From assembly GCA_028280225.1 (NCBI GenBank), contig JANQMF010000084.1:1-40825 (forward strand): 40,825 bases of DNA. The letters run 5' to 3'. Position numbers and translations under genes: made by a program. The stretch comes from Pseudomonadales bacterium (GTDB lineage: Bacteria; Pseudomonadota; Gammaproteobacteria; Pseudomonadales; Azotimanducaceae). Positions 1-11,779 of this stretch are shown here, one piece after another. The notes below the pieces were generated by a model. It saw nothing but the letters and a program-made list of their open reading frames with translations. It did no database searches and was not told where the DNA came from. How positions within the stretch are numbered: the stretch's first letter is position 1; each line of letters starts with the position of its first letter.

Positions 1-438
1 GGAGATGCCGGGACGTTGGATTGGTGGGACGGCTGTCCCTTTGATCACATACTCCTGGACGCACCCTGCTCCGGTACCGGCACCCTCCGGCGTCACCCGG
101 ATATCAAGGTGCTCCTTAAGTCACGGCATATCCCCCAGCATGCCCAATCCCAGCTAGAATTACTCAACAACTTATGGCGCACGCTTGCGCCCGGGGGTAC
201 CCTGCTGTATTGCACCTGCTCACTGCTGACCGAAGAAAATGATGCTGTCGTGCAGGCCTTTCTTGCCGGGAACAAACTGAATGACCCAAGTGATTCCGCT
301 GCAGTGGTATCTATTCACCTGCCTACCGGGCAGGCCACCCGGCACGGGTGGCAGCTTACGCCGGTGGATTCCATTCACGATGGTTTTTATTATGCACTGC
401 TGCAGAAAAAGGTCCGGGGCGCTGGGACACCACAATAA
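1..438 (+). CDS. rsmB: 16S rRNA m5C967 methyltransferase RsmB, C-terminal part
   Basis: The window opens inside this gene, in frame from base 1, so only about the last 145 residues are present. RsmB transfers a methyl group from S-adenosylmethionine to C967 of 16S rRNA. Visible motifs are DAPCSGTGTLRRHPD (motif IV, with the cysteine that assists product release) and YCTCSLLTEEND (motif VI, with the catalytic cysteine of the RNA m5C methyltransferase family). The stop is at 436-438 and trkA begins three bases later, so the two are almost certainly cotranscribed. The rsmB-trkA-trkH order is usual in gammaproteobacteria. The N-terminal NusB-like RNA-binding domain lies outside the window. Confidence 0.93.
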   Translation, partial: GDAGTLDWWDGCPFDHILLDAPCSGTGTLRRHPDIKVLLKSRHIPQHAQSQLELLNNLWRTLAPGGTLLYCTCSLLTEENDAVVQAFLAGNKLNDPSDSAAVVSIHLPTGQATRHGWQLTPVDSIHDGFYYALLQKKVRGAGTPQ

Positions 439-441
439 TTT

Positions 442-1815
442 ATGAAAATACTGATTCTCGGCGCAGGGCAGGTGGGGGGTACCTTGGCAGAAAATCTTGC
501 CAAGGAAGCTTTTGACGTTACTTTAGTTGATCACGACTCCGCCCGCCTGCAGGAGCTGGCATCGCGCCTGGATATCCAAACGGTTGCCGGATGGGCATCA
601 CATCCCGAGGTACTGCGCAAAGCCGGTGCGGACGATGCAGACATGCTGGTGGCGGTGACCTCCAGCGACGAGGTGAATATGATCGCCTGCCAGGTTTGTT
701 ATTCCCTGTTTCGCACTCCGACAAAAATAGCCCGTGTCAGGGCAGGGTCCTACCTTACCCGGGAAGGCTTCTTCAGCAAGGAGCACATGCCCATCGATGT
801 GCTTATTAATCCGGAACAAGTGGTCACCAACCATATACATGAGCTGCTCAAACACCCAGGGGCGCTGCAAGTCCTGGATTTTGCTGACGGGCGGGTGCAA
901 CTGGTGGCTATGCGGGCCTACTACGGGGGTCCCCTGGTGGGTCAGGAACTGCGGCTTTTGCGTGAACACATGCCTAAGGCCGACACCCGGGTTGCGGCTA
1001 TTTTTCGGCGGGGCAGGGCAATCATTCCCAAGGGTGATACCGTTTTAGAAGCTGACGACGAAGTTTTTTTTATTGCCGCCCGAGAACATATCGATGCTGT
1101 TATGTCAGAACTGCGCCGGGTGGAACGGCCATTTAAGCGCATTATGATTGCCGGTGGCGGCAACGTTGGGGCCACCCTGGCCAAGGCGGTGGAAAACGAT
1201 TACACGGTAAAACTGGTTGAGTTTAATGTCGCCCGAGCCAAATTCCTGGCAGATCAACTGATCAAAACCGTTGTCCTGCAGGGAGATGCCACCGACCGGG
1301 AACTGCTGCTTGAGGAGAATATTGAGCAGTGTGATGCTTTTTGTGCAGTTACCAATGATGACGAAGTGAACATCATGTCCTCGTTGATGGCAAAACGTCT
1401 TGGGGTACGCCAGGTCATTACGCTGATTTCCAAACCCGCCTATGTGGACCTGGTGCAGGGCGGAGACATTGATATCGCGGTATCCCCCCAACAAGCCACT
1501 ACAAGTTCGCTGCTGTCACACGTGCGCCGGGCTGATGTTGCCCGGGCACACAGTCTGCGCCGGGGTGCAGCAGAGGCCATTGAAGCAATTGCCCACGGTG
1601 ATGAAAAGAGTTCCAAGGTGGTTGGCCGCCGCATCAGCGAAATCGACTTACCCACCGGCACCAATATTGGCGCGATTGTGCGCGACAATCAGGTGCTGAT
1701 CGCCCATGACGACGTGGTGGTTGAATCCGATGATCACGTTATTCTTTTTTTGGTCGACAAGAAACAGGTCCGCGATGTGGAACGCTTGTTCCAGGTTGGC
1801 TTAGCGTTCTTTTAA
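442..1815 (+). CDS. trkA: Trk potassium uptake system regulatory subunit TrkA
   Basis: This 457-aa cytoplasmic protein gates the TrkH potassium channel by binding NAD(H) or ATP. It has the duplicated RCK layout of long TrkA proteins: an N-terminal Rossmann fold with GAGQVGG near residue 7, a TrkA-C domain, a second Rossmann fold with [12 protein letters not shown] near residue 233, and a second TrkA-C domain. The length matches the E. coli protein (458 aa). The ATG lies three bases after the rsmB stop, which suggests translational coupling, and trkH follows 21 bases downstream. Nothing in it appears damaged. Confidence 0.97.
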   Translation: MKILILGAGQVGGTLAENLAKEAFDVTLVDHDSARLQELASRLDIQTVAGWASHPEVLRKAGADDADMLVAVTSSDEVNMIACQVCYSLFRTPTKIARVRAGSYLTREGFFSKEHMPIDVLINPEQVVTNHIHELLKHPGALQVLDFADGRVQLVAMRAYYGGPLVGQELRLLREHMPKADTRVAAIFRRGRAIIPKGDTVLEADDEVFFIAAREHIDAVMSELRRVERPFKRIMIAGGGNVGATLAKAVENDYTVKLVEFNVARAKFLADQLIKTVVLQGDATDRELLLEENIEQCDAFCAVTNDDEVNIMSSLMAKRLGVRQVITLISKPAYVDLVQGGDIDIAVSPQQATTSSLLSHVRRADVARAHSLRRGAAEAIEAIAHGDEKSSKVVGRRISEIDLPTGTNIGAIVRDNQVLIAHDDVVVESDDHVILFLVDKKQVRDVERLFQVGLAFF

Positions 1816-1836
1816 TTTCCATGCGCTTTTAATTCC

Positions 1837-3285
1837 ATGCATCTGGCCGTCATTTTTCGCGTAACCGGCACACTGCTGACCTTCTTCAGCTTCACCTTTC
1901 TGGTGCCCGCTGGGGTTGCCCTGATTTACGACGAACAAACCATCCATACCTTTATTCTGGCTTTTGGCATTACCCTGGCGTGTGGGCTGCTGATGTGGCT
2001 GCCCCTGCGGGGGAATAGAGAGCTGCGGGGGGGTGACGGCTTTTTGATAACCGCCCTGTTTTATATCGGCCTTGGCATGTTCGGTGCCATACCCCTGTAC
2101 TTTGCTGAAAGCCTGAATTTGAGTTTTACCGATGCGGCTTTTGAATCGATGTCCGGTCTTACCACCACCGGGGCCACCGTGATCTCCGGACTGGACCAAC
2201 TGCCCAAATCACTGTTGTTTTATCGGCAGTTGCTGCAGTGGTTTGGCGGTATGGGCATTATCGTGTTGGCCGTTGCCATTTTCCCCATGCTGGGAATTGG
2301 CGGCATGCAGCTTTATCGCACCGAATCTCCAGGCCCGGCCAAAGACAACAAGCTCACCCCGCGAATCACCGAAACCGCCAAGGCCCTGTGGTACATCTAT
2401 CTGACACTCACCATTGGCTGCGCCATTGCGTATTGGGTTGCGGGCATGGATTTATTTGACGCCATCAGCCACAGCTTCGCCACCGTCGCCATCGGCGGTT
2501 TTTCCACTCACGATGCAAGTATCGGTTACTTTAACAGTCCCGCTATCGAATCCGTGGCCATCGTCTTTATGGTCTTGTCCGGGGTTAATTTTGGTTTACA
2601 TTTTCTGGTCTGGCGCAGACGAAATCCCTTGCACTATTTCCGGGATGTTGAGCTGCGTACCTACCTGCTGGTTCTGCTTGTTCTGTCGGTGGTGATTTGT
2701 ACCCTGCTACTGAATCACCCCGATGCCATCAGCGACCACCCGATACGGGACGGCCTTTTCCAAACCATTTCGGTGGCTACAACCACCGGCTTTACCACTC
2801 AGAACTTCAGCCTTTGGCCTTCCGTGGCACCTGTCCTTTTGTTGCTGGCCGCTTTTGCCGGCGGCTGCGCGGGGTCCACTGCCGGTGGGATCAAAATTAT
2901 TCGCGTGCTGATGATTTATCTGCAAGGGATGCGGGAAGTCAAACGTCTGATCCACCCTAATGGCGTTTTTCCCATCAAGCTGGGAAATACACCCGTTGCC
3001 GACCGCCTTGTTGAAGCCGTGTGGAGCTTTTTCAGTGTTTACGTATTCCTGTTTCTGCTGTTTGTCGCCTTTGTCATGCTGGCCGGCAACCTGGACTTCA
3101 CCACGGCTTTTTCAGCGGTAGGTGCCTGTCTGAACAATCTTGGGCCCGGTCTCGGCGAGGTTGCCCAGAACTACACCAGCCTACCCGTGAGCGTGAAGTG
3201 GACGCTCATGTTTACGATGATGCTGGGCCGCCTGGAAATTTTCACCCTGCTGGTCCTGCTGACCCCGGCTTACTGGCGCCGATAG
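1837..3285 (+). CDS. trkH: Trk potassium uptake transmembrane protein TrkH
   Basis: This is the 482-aa inner-membrane pore subunit of the Trk system, partner of TrkA encoded just upstream. The four selectivity-filter loops of the SKT superfamily can be read in order: GLTTTGAT, AIGGFSTHD, ATTTGFTTQN and CLNNLGPG, each followed by hydrophobic helices. The first helix begins at the N-terminus. Length and loop spacing are those of an intact transporter. The ATG at 1837 lacks a strong ribosome-binding site, so translation may depend on coupling to trkA. Its last 16 bases overlap the convergent acyltransferase gene. Confidence 0.96.
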   Translation: MHLAVIFRVTGTLLTFFSFTFLVPAGVALIYDEQTIHTFILAFGITLACGLLMWLPLRGNRELRGGDGFLITALFYIGLGMFGAIPLYFAESLNLSFTDAAFESMSGLTTTGATVISGLDQLPKSLLFYRQLLQWFGGMGIIVLAVAIFPMLGIGGMQLYRTESPGPAKDNKLTPRITETAKALWYIYLTLTIGCAIAYWVAGMDLFDAISHSFATVAIGGFSTHDASIGYFNSPAIESVAIVFMVLSGVNFGLHFLVWRRRNPLHYFRDVELRTYLLVLLVLSVVICTLLLNHPDAISDHPIRDGLFQTISVATTTGFTTQNFSLWPSVAPVLLLLAAFAGGCAGSTAGGIKIIRVLMIYLQGMREVKRLIHPNGVFPIKLGNTPVADRLVEAVWSFFSVYVFLFLLFVAFVMLAGNLDFTTAFSAVGACLNNLGPGLGEVAQNYTSLPVSVKWTLMFTMMLGRLEIFTLLVLLTPAYWRR

Positions 3286-4151
3286 ACGCTGCTCCGACTG
3301 CCATCAGGGGGGCGCTTAAACCGTTTGTATTCCCATTGATATTGGGCAGGGTCGCGGCGGACGATGTGCTCAATGCAGTTGTTTAACGCCTGGGCCGTGT
3401 GCTGGTCTGTCTCCCCCACACAGGGCCCCGGCTCAAATCGCAGAATATATTGGTACCCGGACCGGGTAATTTCGCGTTGCACCGAGCCCATCAACACATT
3501 GGGCCGATTTTTGGTCATCAGTCTGTGGGGAAGGCTCATGGTCAATGCCGGGTGGCCAAAAAAGTCCACGTGGACGCCCGCATTTCTGTCCGGCACTTGA
3601 TCCGGCAAAATCGCCACAAGCCCACCCTCTTTTAAGACCTTGATCAGGCTACGCATACCGCCGGTATCGATGGGAAACATCCGGCCCTTGTAACGTTCGC
3701 GCACATCAACAATAACCGGCTCAAGGCTGGCAAAGTTTGGCGGATCGTATAGGGCAGCCAGACTGTAGTGGACCCCCAAAAAGGCACACAAAATTTCCCA
3801 GTTGCCAAAGTGAGGGACCAACAACAATGTTCCACCAGGCTTGGCAACCGCCTGCTCCAATAGTTCCCGGCCTTCCACCCGGACAATCTGACCCAATAAC
3901 TTGTCCTGGGGCCAAAAAGCCAGTTGGCTGAATTCGAACAGCAGCAACATCATATGCTGCAGGCTGGACAAGGTCAGGGTGCGCACTTCCTCGGCAGTCA
4001 GGTCGGGAAAACACAGTTGTATATTTATCCGGGTAAAGCGCGCTACCTTGTTCCCGGACCAAAAAGCAAGATGGGCTATCCACCCGCTGATCCACCAGGC
4101 CATTCTGGGTGGGCACAGCTGCACAAGCCACAAGACAGATTTTGCCAACAT
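3270..4151 (-). CDS. Lipid A biosynthesis late acyltransferase (LpxL/HtrB family)
   Basis: This 293-aa inner-membrane enzyme of the LpxL/LpxM/LpxP family is expected to add a secondary acyl chain to Kdo2-lipid A. The catalytic HX4(D/E) motif is present as HFGNWE (H114, E119), preceded by a hydrophobic N-terminal segment that should anchor it. I chose the ATG at 4151 over one 14 codons upstream because it overlaps the tag stop codon by one base (TGATG), a common coupling arrangement, and gives the usual N-terminus. Its 3' end overlaps trkH. The Pseudomonas origin region has the same acyltransferase-tag pair. Which acyl position it modifies cannot be told from the sequence. Confidence 0.9.
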   Translation of the reverse strand: MLAKSVLWLVQLCPPRMAWWISGWIAHLAFWSGNKVARFTRINIQLCFPDLTAEEVRTLTLSSLQHMMLLLFEFSQLAFWPQDKLLGQIVRVEGRELLEQAVAKPGGTLLLVPHFGNWEILCAFLGVHYSLAALYDPPNFASLEPVIVDVRERYKGRMFPIDTGGMRSLIKVLKEGGLVAILPDQVPDRNAGVHVDFFGHPALTMSLPHRLMTKNRPNVLMGSVQREITRSGYQYILRFEPGPCVGETDQHTAQALNNCIEHIVRRDPAQYQWEYKRFKRPPDGSRSSVYRRQ

Positions 4152-4723
4152 CAGACCTTGCCCAGCTCCGCACAAATTTTGTGCCGAAAGCATGAGCCGA
4201 GGTGATCGTTAACCATCCCCACACTTTGCATAAAGGCATAACAAACCGTTGGGCCAACAAATTTATACCCCGCTGCCTTAAGCGCTTTTGACATGGCCCG
4301 GGATTGGACGGTCACCGACGGCACCTCACCGGGTTCTGCGTAAACCCGGGCGGGTTGTGGCGGCGCAAAACCCCAGACCCATTCAGCAAAATTGGCGGAA
4401 TCTGCCACCAGCCTTGCATTGTCCACCATGGCCCTCAACTTACCCCGGTGCCGGATAACACCCGGATTGTTCAACCAACGGTTTATATCATCCTCACCCG
4501 CCTCAGCCAGGCGCTGGATATCAAATTGAAAAAAAGCGCTGCGCATATCCGCGCGCTTGCGCAGGATAGTCAGCCAGGACAAACCCGCCTGCATACCTTC
4601 CAAGACCAAACGCTCAAACAAGGCCTGAGTATCCCGCACCGGGACCCCCCACTCTTCATCATGATATTCCACATACAGGGGATCCGGACCGCACCAATGA
4701 CACCGTTCAGGAAGGCACACCAC
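4151..4723 (-). CDS. tag: DNA-3-methyladenine glycosylase I
   Basis: This 190-aa base-excision enzyme removes 3-methyladenine from alkylated DNA. The N-terminus (ERCHWCGPDPLYVEYHDEEWG) matches Tag, including a zinc-binding cysteine and histidine; the C-terminal zinc ligands are the histidine and cysteine in NDHLGSCFRH. The helix with GLSWLTILRKR is the family's active-site region. The start is GTG at 4723, with a second in-frame GTG immediately after it. The only nearby ATG (4733) is out of frame. It is followed, with a one-base overlap, by the acyltransferase gene. It diverges from gmhB. Confidence 0.93.
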   Translation of the reverse strand: MVCLPERCHWCGPDPLYVEYHDEEWGVPVRDTQALFERLVLEGMQAGLSWLTILRKRADMRSAFFQFDIQRLAEAGEDDINRWLNNPGVIRHRGKLRAMVDNARLVADSANFAEWVWGFAPPQPARVYAEPGEVPSVTVQSRAMSKALKAAGYKFVGPTVCYAFMQSVGMVNDHLGSCFRHKICAELGKV

Positions 4724-4732
4724 AAGAGCCCA

Positions 4733-4762
4733 TTAACATTCAACACCCAGGTTTTTTAGATT
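4733..4762 (+). promoter_or_regulatory. possible sigma-70 promoter for gmhB
   Basis: TTAACA (4733-4738), an 18-base gap and TAGATT (4757-4762) lie in the 91-bp divergent spacer between tag and gmhB. The -35 element matches consensus at five of six positions and the -10 at four of six. It would start transcription about 45 bases before the gmhB GTG. This is a weak call made by eye. Confidence 0.3.
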
Positions 4763-4814
4763 AAGAATTGTTCGGGTAAGATCGGTCTTAGAAAGAACAA
4801 TCACGGTACCGCTG

Positions 4815-7803
<2,989 letters not shown>

Positions 7804-8997
7804 TTATTGTGGGGGAATGCTGTCAAATGGCGTCAATTTTCCGTGTTCCACGTGGAACACTTTGTATTCATTTGGCGTCAATAATTCGCCACCAGAGCCA
7901 GCTTCCAATTCCCGTGCAGGTTCAATGGTGTCCAGGGGTTCGCGAACACCATATTCTGCTGCAACCGGAGCAAAGCCATCTAATCGGGTACTGGTCACAA
8001 TAACCTGACCGTTCAAGTGGACAAGCTTTTCCAAAAAAACCCGCCATCGCACCGGGTCAAGCTCCGCGGCAAAATCGTCGACCAAAAACAAACAGCGAAT
8101 ATCCCGTTTGCTCCGGAGATATTCCGCCTGGGCCAAAATGCAGGCACCAGCGACTAATTTAGCCTGTCCCCTAGACAGGACATCCGAAGCAGGCTGCGTA
8201 TCCGCCTTAATCAGTAAATCGCTGCGATGGGGGCCACGGTGTGTGGTGCCCAATTTTACATCGCGGGGCAGGCTTTCGACTAATCTTTTCTCAGCTTCTT
8301 CAGCATCACCCAGCCCCCCAGAGGCATATTCGATGCTGATTTGCGCATCTATCCCCAGCCGTTCAAGACCTGCGGATATATAAGGTTGTAACGCCTCAAC
8401 ATAATTCAACCGCATGGTATGTAATGCCACCCCGTGAGCCAGAAGTTGGGGTGCCCAAGGGTCAGCAGCGGGATCAGGCGCCTGCACAGCAACCGTCTTC
8501 AGCCATGCATTGCGTTGGGCCAAAACCCGCCGGTACTGGGAATAGGTGTCCAAAAAACCCGGTTCCACGTGGAACAATCCCCAATCGATAAACGCCCGGC
8601 GTTCAGACGGCCCAGAAAGCACCAACCGGGCCGCGTCAGGCAACAGAATCTGTAACGGCAGCTCCCTGGCCAGCGCGGATACACGCCGCTCCCTTTCGCC
8701 ACCTATGCGGATCTGCGTATGTCCATCCTTGCGTTTTGCCAGTCCCAGCTTTATGTCCGGCCCCTGCTCTCTGCACACCTCACCCCGAACCATCAACTCA
8801 TCCTTGCCGTGGCTGATCAGCGTGGCAATTTTATGGCTGCGAAAGGATCTGCCCCTGGAGAGGAGATAAACAGCTTCCAGAAGCGCGGTTTTACCTGCGC
8901 CATTTTCACCATATATATAGTTGACCGATGGGTTTAAAGTCAGGTGGGTATCCGCCAGATTCCGCACGCCATGAATGGCAATGGATTTTAGATACAT
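7804..8997 (-). CDS. recF: DNA replication and repair protein RecF
   Basis: This SMC-like ATPase loads RecA with RecO and RecR at single-stranded gaps. I set the start at ATG 8997 (MYLKSIAIHGVRN), which gives the conserved RecF N-terminus and 397 aa; an open frame continues upstream to GTG 9099 but encodes unrelated low-complexity residues. Walker A is GENGAGKT (K36), the ABC signature region is VLSRGQAKLVAGA, and Walker B is LFLVDDFAAELD. The protein is about 35-40 residues longer than typical RecF because of a C-terminal tail, and that tail contains one of two parS sites. No clear Shine-Dalgarno precedes 8997, so the exact start is uncertain. Confidence 0.94.
   Translation of the reverse strand: MYLKSIAIHGVRNLADTHLTLNPSVNYIYGENGAGKTALLEAVYLLSRGRSFRSHKIATLISHGKDELMVRGEVCREQGPDIKLGLAKRKDGHTQIRIGGERERRVSALARELPLQILLPDAARLVLSGPSERRAFIDWGLFHVEPGFLDTYSQYRRVLAQRNAWLKTVAVQAPDPAADPWAPQLLAHGVALHTMRLNYVEALQPYISAGLERLGIDAQISIEYASGGLGDAEEAEKRLVESLPRDVKLGTTHRGPHRSDLLIKADTQPASDVLSRGQAKLVAGACILAQAEYLRSKRDIRCLFLVDDFAAELDPVRWRVFLEKLVHLNGQVIVTSTRLDGFAPVAAEYGVREPLDTIEPARELEAGSGGELLTPNEYKVFHVEHGKLTPFDSIPPQ
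7843..7860. promoter_or_regulatory. parS centromere site 1 (ParB-binding)
   Basis: GTGTTCCACGTGGAACAC is an 18-bp perfect palindrome containing the Pseudomonas-type parS core GTTCCACGTGGAAC. It lies in the 3' tail of recF, about 12 kb from parAB and about 4-5 kb from the presumed origin, where chromosomal parS sites are expected. It should be the loading site for the ParB encoded at 20674-21639. Confidence 0.93.
8562..8575. promoter_or_regulatory. parS centromere site 2 (ParB-binding)
   Basis: GTTCCACGTGGAAC is a 14-bp perfect palindrome identical to the core of the site at 7843-7860, here flanked by G and A. It is embedded in the recF coding sequence, in the codons for FHVEP. Two identical cores within 0.75 kb in one gene are unlikely by chance. 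Confidence 0.92.
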
Positions 8998-9013
8998 TGA
9001 CAGATGGAAGGTT

Positions 9014-9073
9014 GATCGGTGGAAAGAGGATAGACAGAGAGAAGATCGGCGGGAAAATGATAAGCGGGGAAAG
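9014..9073. repeat. degenerate purine-rich 30-bp tandem repeat between dnaN and recF
   Basis: Two adjacent 30-base units begin GATCGGTGGAAAGAGGATA (9014) and GATCGGCGGGAAAATGATA (9044). Purines dominate the plus strand. The repeat lies in the 141-base spacer upstream of the recF start and accounts for the low-complexity serine/arginine-rich N-terminal extension seen if recF is read from GTG 9099. Confidence 0.55.
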
Positions 9074-9138
9074 AACAGGGGGTAGGACTTCCCACCCACC
9101 GCGGGCCCGGTTGACTAACCCAGGAGATGCCGGGGCTG

Positions 9139-10242
9139 TTATAGACGCATCGGCATAACAACATATACCGCAGACTCATTACCTATGCCTTCAATAAGTG
9201 CTGAGCTATTGGCATCAGATACACTTAAACGCACCTGTTCGGTATCCAGCGCGTTCAGCACGTCCAGCAGGTAGCTGACGTTAAAACCAATTTCCATCTG
9301 GTCTCCGCTAAATTCAACCGAGACAATTTCTTCTGCTTCCTCTTGCTCCGGGTTATTCGCCTGAATGGTCAACTGCTCGTCATTAAGAATCAGCCTGACC
9401 CCTCTGTACTTTTCGTTGGACAGAATAGAAGCCCTTTGAAACGCCAGTTTGAGGGTCTCCCGGTCGCCTATCAGGTAGCGTGAACCATCCCTGGGAATGA
9501 CCTTCTCATAATCCGGAAACTGACCGTCAACCAGCTTGGTAGTCAATGTGAAATCGCCTGATTGCACTTTAAGGTGGTTGCTGCCAACCTGCAACTCAAT
9601 GGTTTCTACATCCGTATCCAGTAAGCGGGCCAATTCCAAAACCCCTTTTCTGGGCACAATAACCTGCACCCGCCGTTCCACATCAGGGTTTTGATTGTCT
9701 GCGGTACTCATGGCCAGGCGATGCCCATCCGTGGCGACAGCCCGGGCATGCTCAGTATCCACCTCCAGCAACATGCCATTTAAGAAATAACGGACATCCT
9801 GCTGAGCCATGGCAAAAGACACATCGTCAATCAACTGGTCAACCTGCTCCCGCGGAACGGACAAGCTCACGTCAGCATCCCCACCCGAAACTTTAGGGAA
9901 GTCCGCTGCCGGTAAGGTTGCCAGGGTGAAGCGGCTCCGGCCGGAACGCACCACGGCACGGTCACCCTCAACCGCTACGGAAACTTCAGCGCCTTCTGCC
10001 AGAGATCGCCATATGTCCGCCAACTTTCTGGCCGGCAAAGTGGCATCCCCGGGTTGGTCAACCACCGCTGGACAGGTAGCCACCAGTTCAACCTCGAGGT
10101 CTGTCCCGGTGATCTCCAGGCCATCCTCTGAAGCCTTGATTAACAAGTTGGCCAACACAGGCAAAGTTTGCCTCCGCTCAACCACACCCGTCACCAACTG
10201 CAACGGTCTGAGCAACTGCTCACGTTGAATGGTAAATTTCAT
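9139..10242 (-). CDS. dnaN: DNA polymerase III beta subunit (sliding clamp)
   Basis: The 367-aa clamp forms a ring-shaped dimer that tethers polymerase III and many repair proteins to DNA. The start MKFTIQREQLLRPLQLVTGV, the internal DGHRLAMS segment and the C-terminal YVVMPMRL, which contributes to the hydrophobic cleft that binds clamp-binding motifs, are characteristic. The length equals the usual 366-367 aa. It lies 89 bases downstream of dnaA on the same strand, the standard dnaA-dnaN operon, and 141 bases before recF. Confidence 0.98.
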   Translation of the reverse strand: MKFTIQREQLLRPLQLVTGVVERRQTLPVLANLLIKASEDGLEITGTDLEVELVATCPAVVDQPGDATLPARKLADIWRSLAEGAEVSVAVEGDRAVVRSGRSRFTLATLPAADFPKVSGGDADVSLSVPREQVDQLIDDVSFAMAQQDVRYFLNGMLLEVDTEHARAVATDGHRLAMSTADNQNPDVERRVQVIVPRKGVLELARLLDTDVETIELQVGSNHLKVQSGDFTLTTKLVDGQFPDYEKVIPRDGSRYLIGDRETLKLAFQRASILSNEKYRGVRLILNDEQLTIQANNPEQEEAEEIVSVEFSGDQMEIGFNVSYLLDVLNALDTEQVRLSVSDANSSALIEGIGNESAVYVVMPMRL

Positions 10243-10331
10243 TGCTTCAATTCAACCTTATTTGTCGATTGTCCATCGCTGGTGTCCTGCTCCGGTCAGC
10301 GCGTAACGAGCCGGGAGGCAGGCCAGCGGCA

Positions 10332-11648
10332 TTACCCAGACAGCAGCCTGGATAGATTCTTGTGGTCTTCAGCAAGGTCAGCACTCGAGTCCCGCAGCTC
10401 CGCAACTTTGCGGCACGCATGTAAAACCGTTGTGTGATCACGACCGCCAAAAGCATCACCTATTTCCGGTAGGGAGTGATTGGTGAGTTCCTTAGCCAGG
10501 GCCATCGCTACCTGCCGGGGGCGGGCAATGGTTCTGTTGCGACGCTTGGATAGAAGATCCGCAAGCTTAATATTGTAATACTCCGCCACCGTGCGCTGAA
10601 TATTATCGATAGATATTTGCCGGTCTTGAATCGCAAAAAGATCTCTTAACGCGCGTTTGACCTGGTCGATACTGATAAAGCTGCCGGTAAAACGGGCATT
10701 TGCGATAACCCTGCGCAGGGCACCCTCCAGTTCACGTACATTGGAACGAATACGTTCCGCAATAAAAAACGCCACTGCCGGGTCAAGGTTAACCTTTTCC
10801 GCTTCCGCCTTTTTCATCAGAATGGCTACCCGGGTTTCCAGTTCCGGAGGCTCAACTTCCACCGTCAGACCCCAGACAAATCTGGATTTAAGGCGTTCCT
10901 CTAAACCGTCTATCTCCCTGGGATAACGATCACAGGTTAAAACCATCTGATGGCCACGCTCCAGCAAAGCGTTAAATACGTGGAAGAACTCTTCCTGGGA
11001 GCGCAACTTTTTGGCGAAGAACTGGATGTCGTCAATGAGCAGGGCATCCACACTTCGATAATACTGCATAAAGTCCTGCATGGTGCCTTGCTGCAACGCC
11101 TTGACCATGTCCTGAACAAAACGTTGAGAGTGTAAATACACCACATGCGCATCCGGCTTTTGGTTGAGTATTTCATTCCCCACAGCCTGCATTAAGTGGG
11201 TTTTGCCTAAACCAACACCCCCATACAACAATAACGGGTTGTATGAATTTCCCGCATTGGCTGCCACCTGCAAGGCAGCCGCCTTAGCCAACTCATTCGA
11301 CTTACCTTCAACAAATGTGTCGAAGCTGAATTCGCTATTCAAATTGTGTGACGGTTTGGGTTTTTCAGCGTAAGCATCAGCGCGCAACGGCTGAGCATGC
11401 TGGGATTCACCCACACACAAACTTATGTCTATTTCTTCATCAATGCCTGTTGCTTGACTGATCAAGTCCTGAATGCGGTGCAGATATGCCAGCCGGACCT
11501 GCTCTTCAACATATATATTTGGCGCAAAAAGGGATACCGAACCATCTTCCACTCGAGCCTGTAAGGGCTTCAAATACGTATCGTACTGCTCAGCAGAAAC
11601 TTCTTCCGCCAGTCTGCCTAAGCACTGTTGCCAAATGCTGTGTCCCAC
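10332..11648 (-). CDS. dnaA: Chromosomal replication initiator DnaA
   Basis: This 438-aa AAA+ protein binds DnaA boxes in oriC and melts the origin. It has an N-terminal DnaB-interacting domain ([14 protein letters not shown]), a variable linker that is shorter than in E. coli, Walker [10 protein letters not shown] (K149), Walker [10 protein letters not shown], and the C-terminal DNA-binding signature [15 protein letters not shown]. Translation starts at GTG 11648, with AGGT just upstream. The gene faces away from the gene-poor region at 11649-12996 that carries DnaA boxes, so autoregulation by DnaA is likely, although the boxes lie far from the start. Confidence 0.98.
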   Translation of the reverse strand: MGHSIWQQCLGRLAEEVSAEQYDTYLKPLQARVEDGSVSLFAPNIYVEEQVRLAYLHRIQDLISQATGIDEEIDISLCVGESQHAQPLRADAYAEKPKPSHNLNSEFSFDTFVEGKSNELAKAAALQVAANAGNSYNPLLLYGGVGLGKTHLMQAVGNEILNQKPDAHVVYLHSQRFVQDMVKALQQGTMQDFMQYYRSVDALLIDDIQFFAKKLRSQEEFFHVFNALLERGHQMVLTCDRYPREIDGLEERLKSRFVWGLTVEVEPPELETRVAILMKKAEAEKVNLDPAVAFFIAERIRSNVRELEGALRRVIANARFTGSFISIDQVKRALRDLFAIQDRQISIDNIQRTVAEYYNIKLADLLSKRRNRTIARPRQVAMALAKELTNHSLPEIGDAFGGRDHTTVLHACRKVAELRDSSADLAEDHKNLSRLLSG

Positions 11649-11706
11649 CTATGTGTATCCTCGAAGCTTCGCTTTGTGTTCGCTCATGGTCAGCGCTACA
11701 CATGCG

Positions 11707-11712
11707 ATTATG
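11707..11712 (-). promoter_or_regulatory. possible -10 element of a dnaA promoter
   Basis: On the minus strand CATAAT (five of six matches to TATAAT) lies about 60 bases upstream of the dnaA GTG and would give a leader of roughly 50 bases. The corresponding -35 is poor, so this is a weak candidate among several possible promoters in the region. Confidence 0.25.
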
Positions 11713-11755
11713 CAATTACCGCAATTAACCTGAATCGACCTGACTCTCTCTCAAC

Positions 11756-11779
11756 ATACGAAAATCCGGGTTTTCGTAT
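11756..11779. promoter_or_regulatory. palindrome upstream of dnaA
   Basis: The arms ATACGAAAA (11756-11764) and TTTTCGTAT (11771-11779) form a perfect 9-bp inverted repeat around a six-base centre. It lies about 110-130 bases upstream of dnaA. There is no T-run after it on either strand, so it reads as an operator or a structural element rather than a terminator. No specific regulator is recognised. Confidence 0.5.

Noticed and set aside
3564-3575. GTCCACGTGGAC palindrome as a third parS
   Set aside because: Only the central CCACGTGG matches; the positions outside it differ from GTTCCACGTGGAAC on both sides, and it encodes acyltransferase residues.
8998-9099. N-terminal extension of RecF starting at GTG 9099
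   Set aside because: The extra 34 residues are repetitive, serine/arginine-rich and precede the conserved family N-terminus at 8997.
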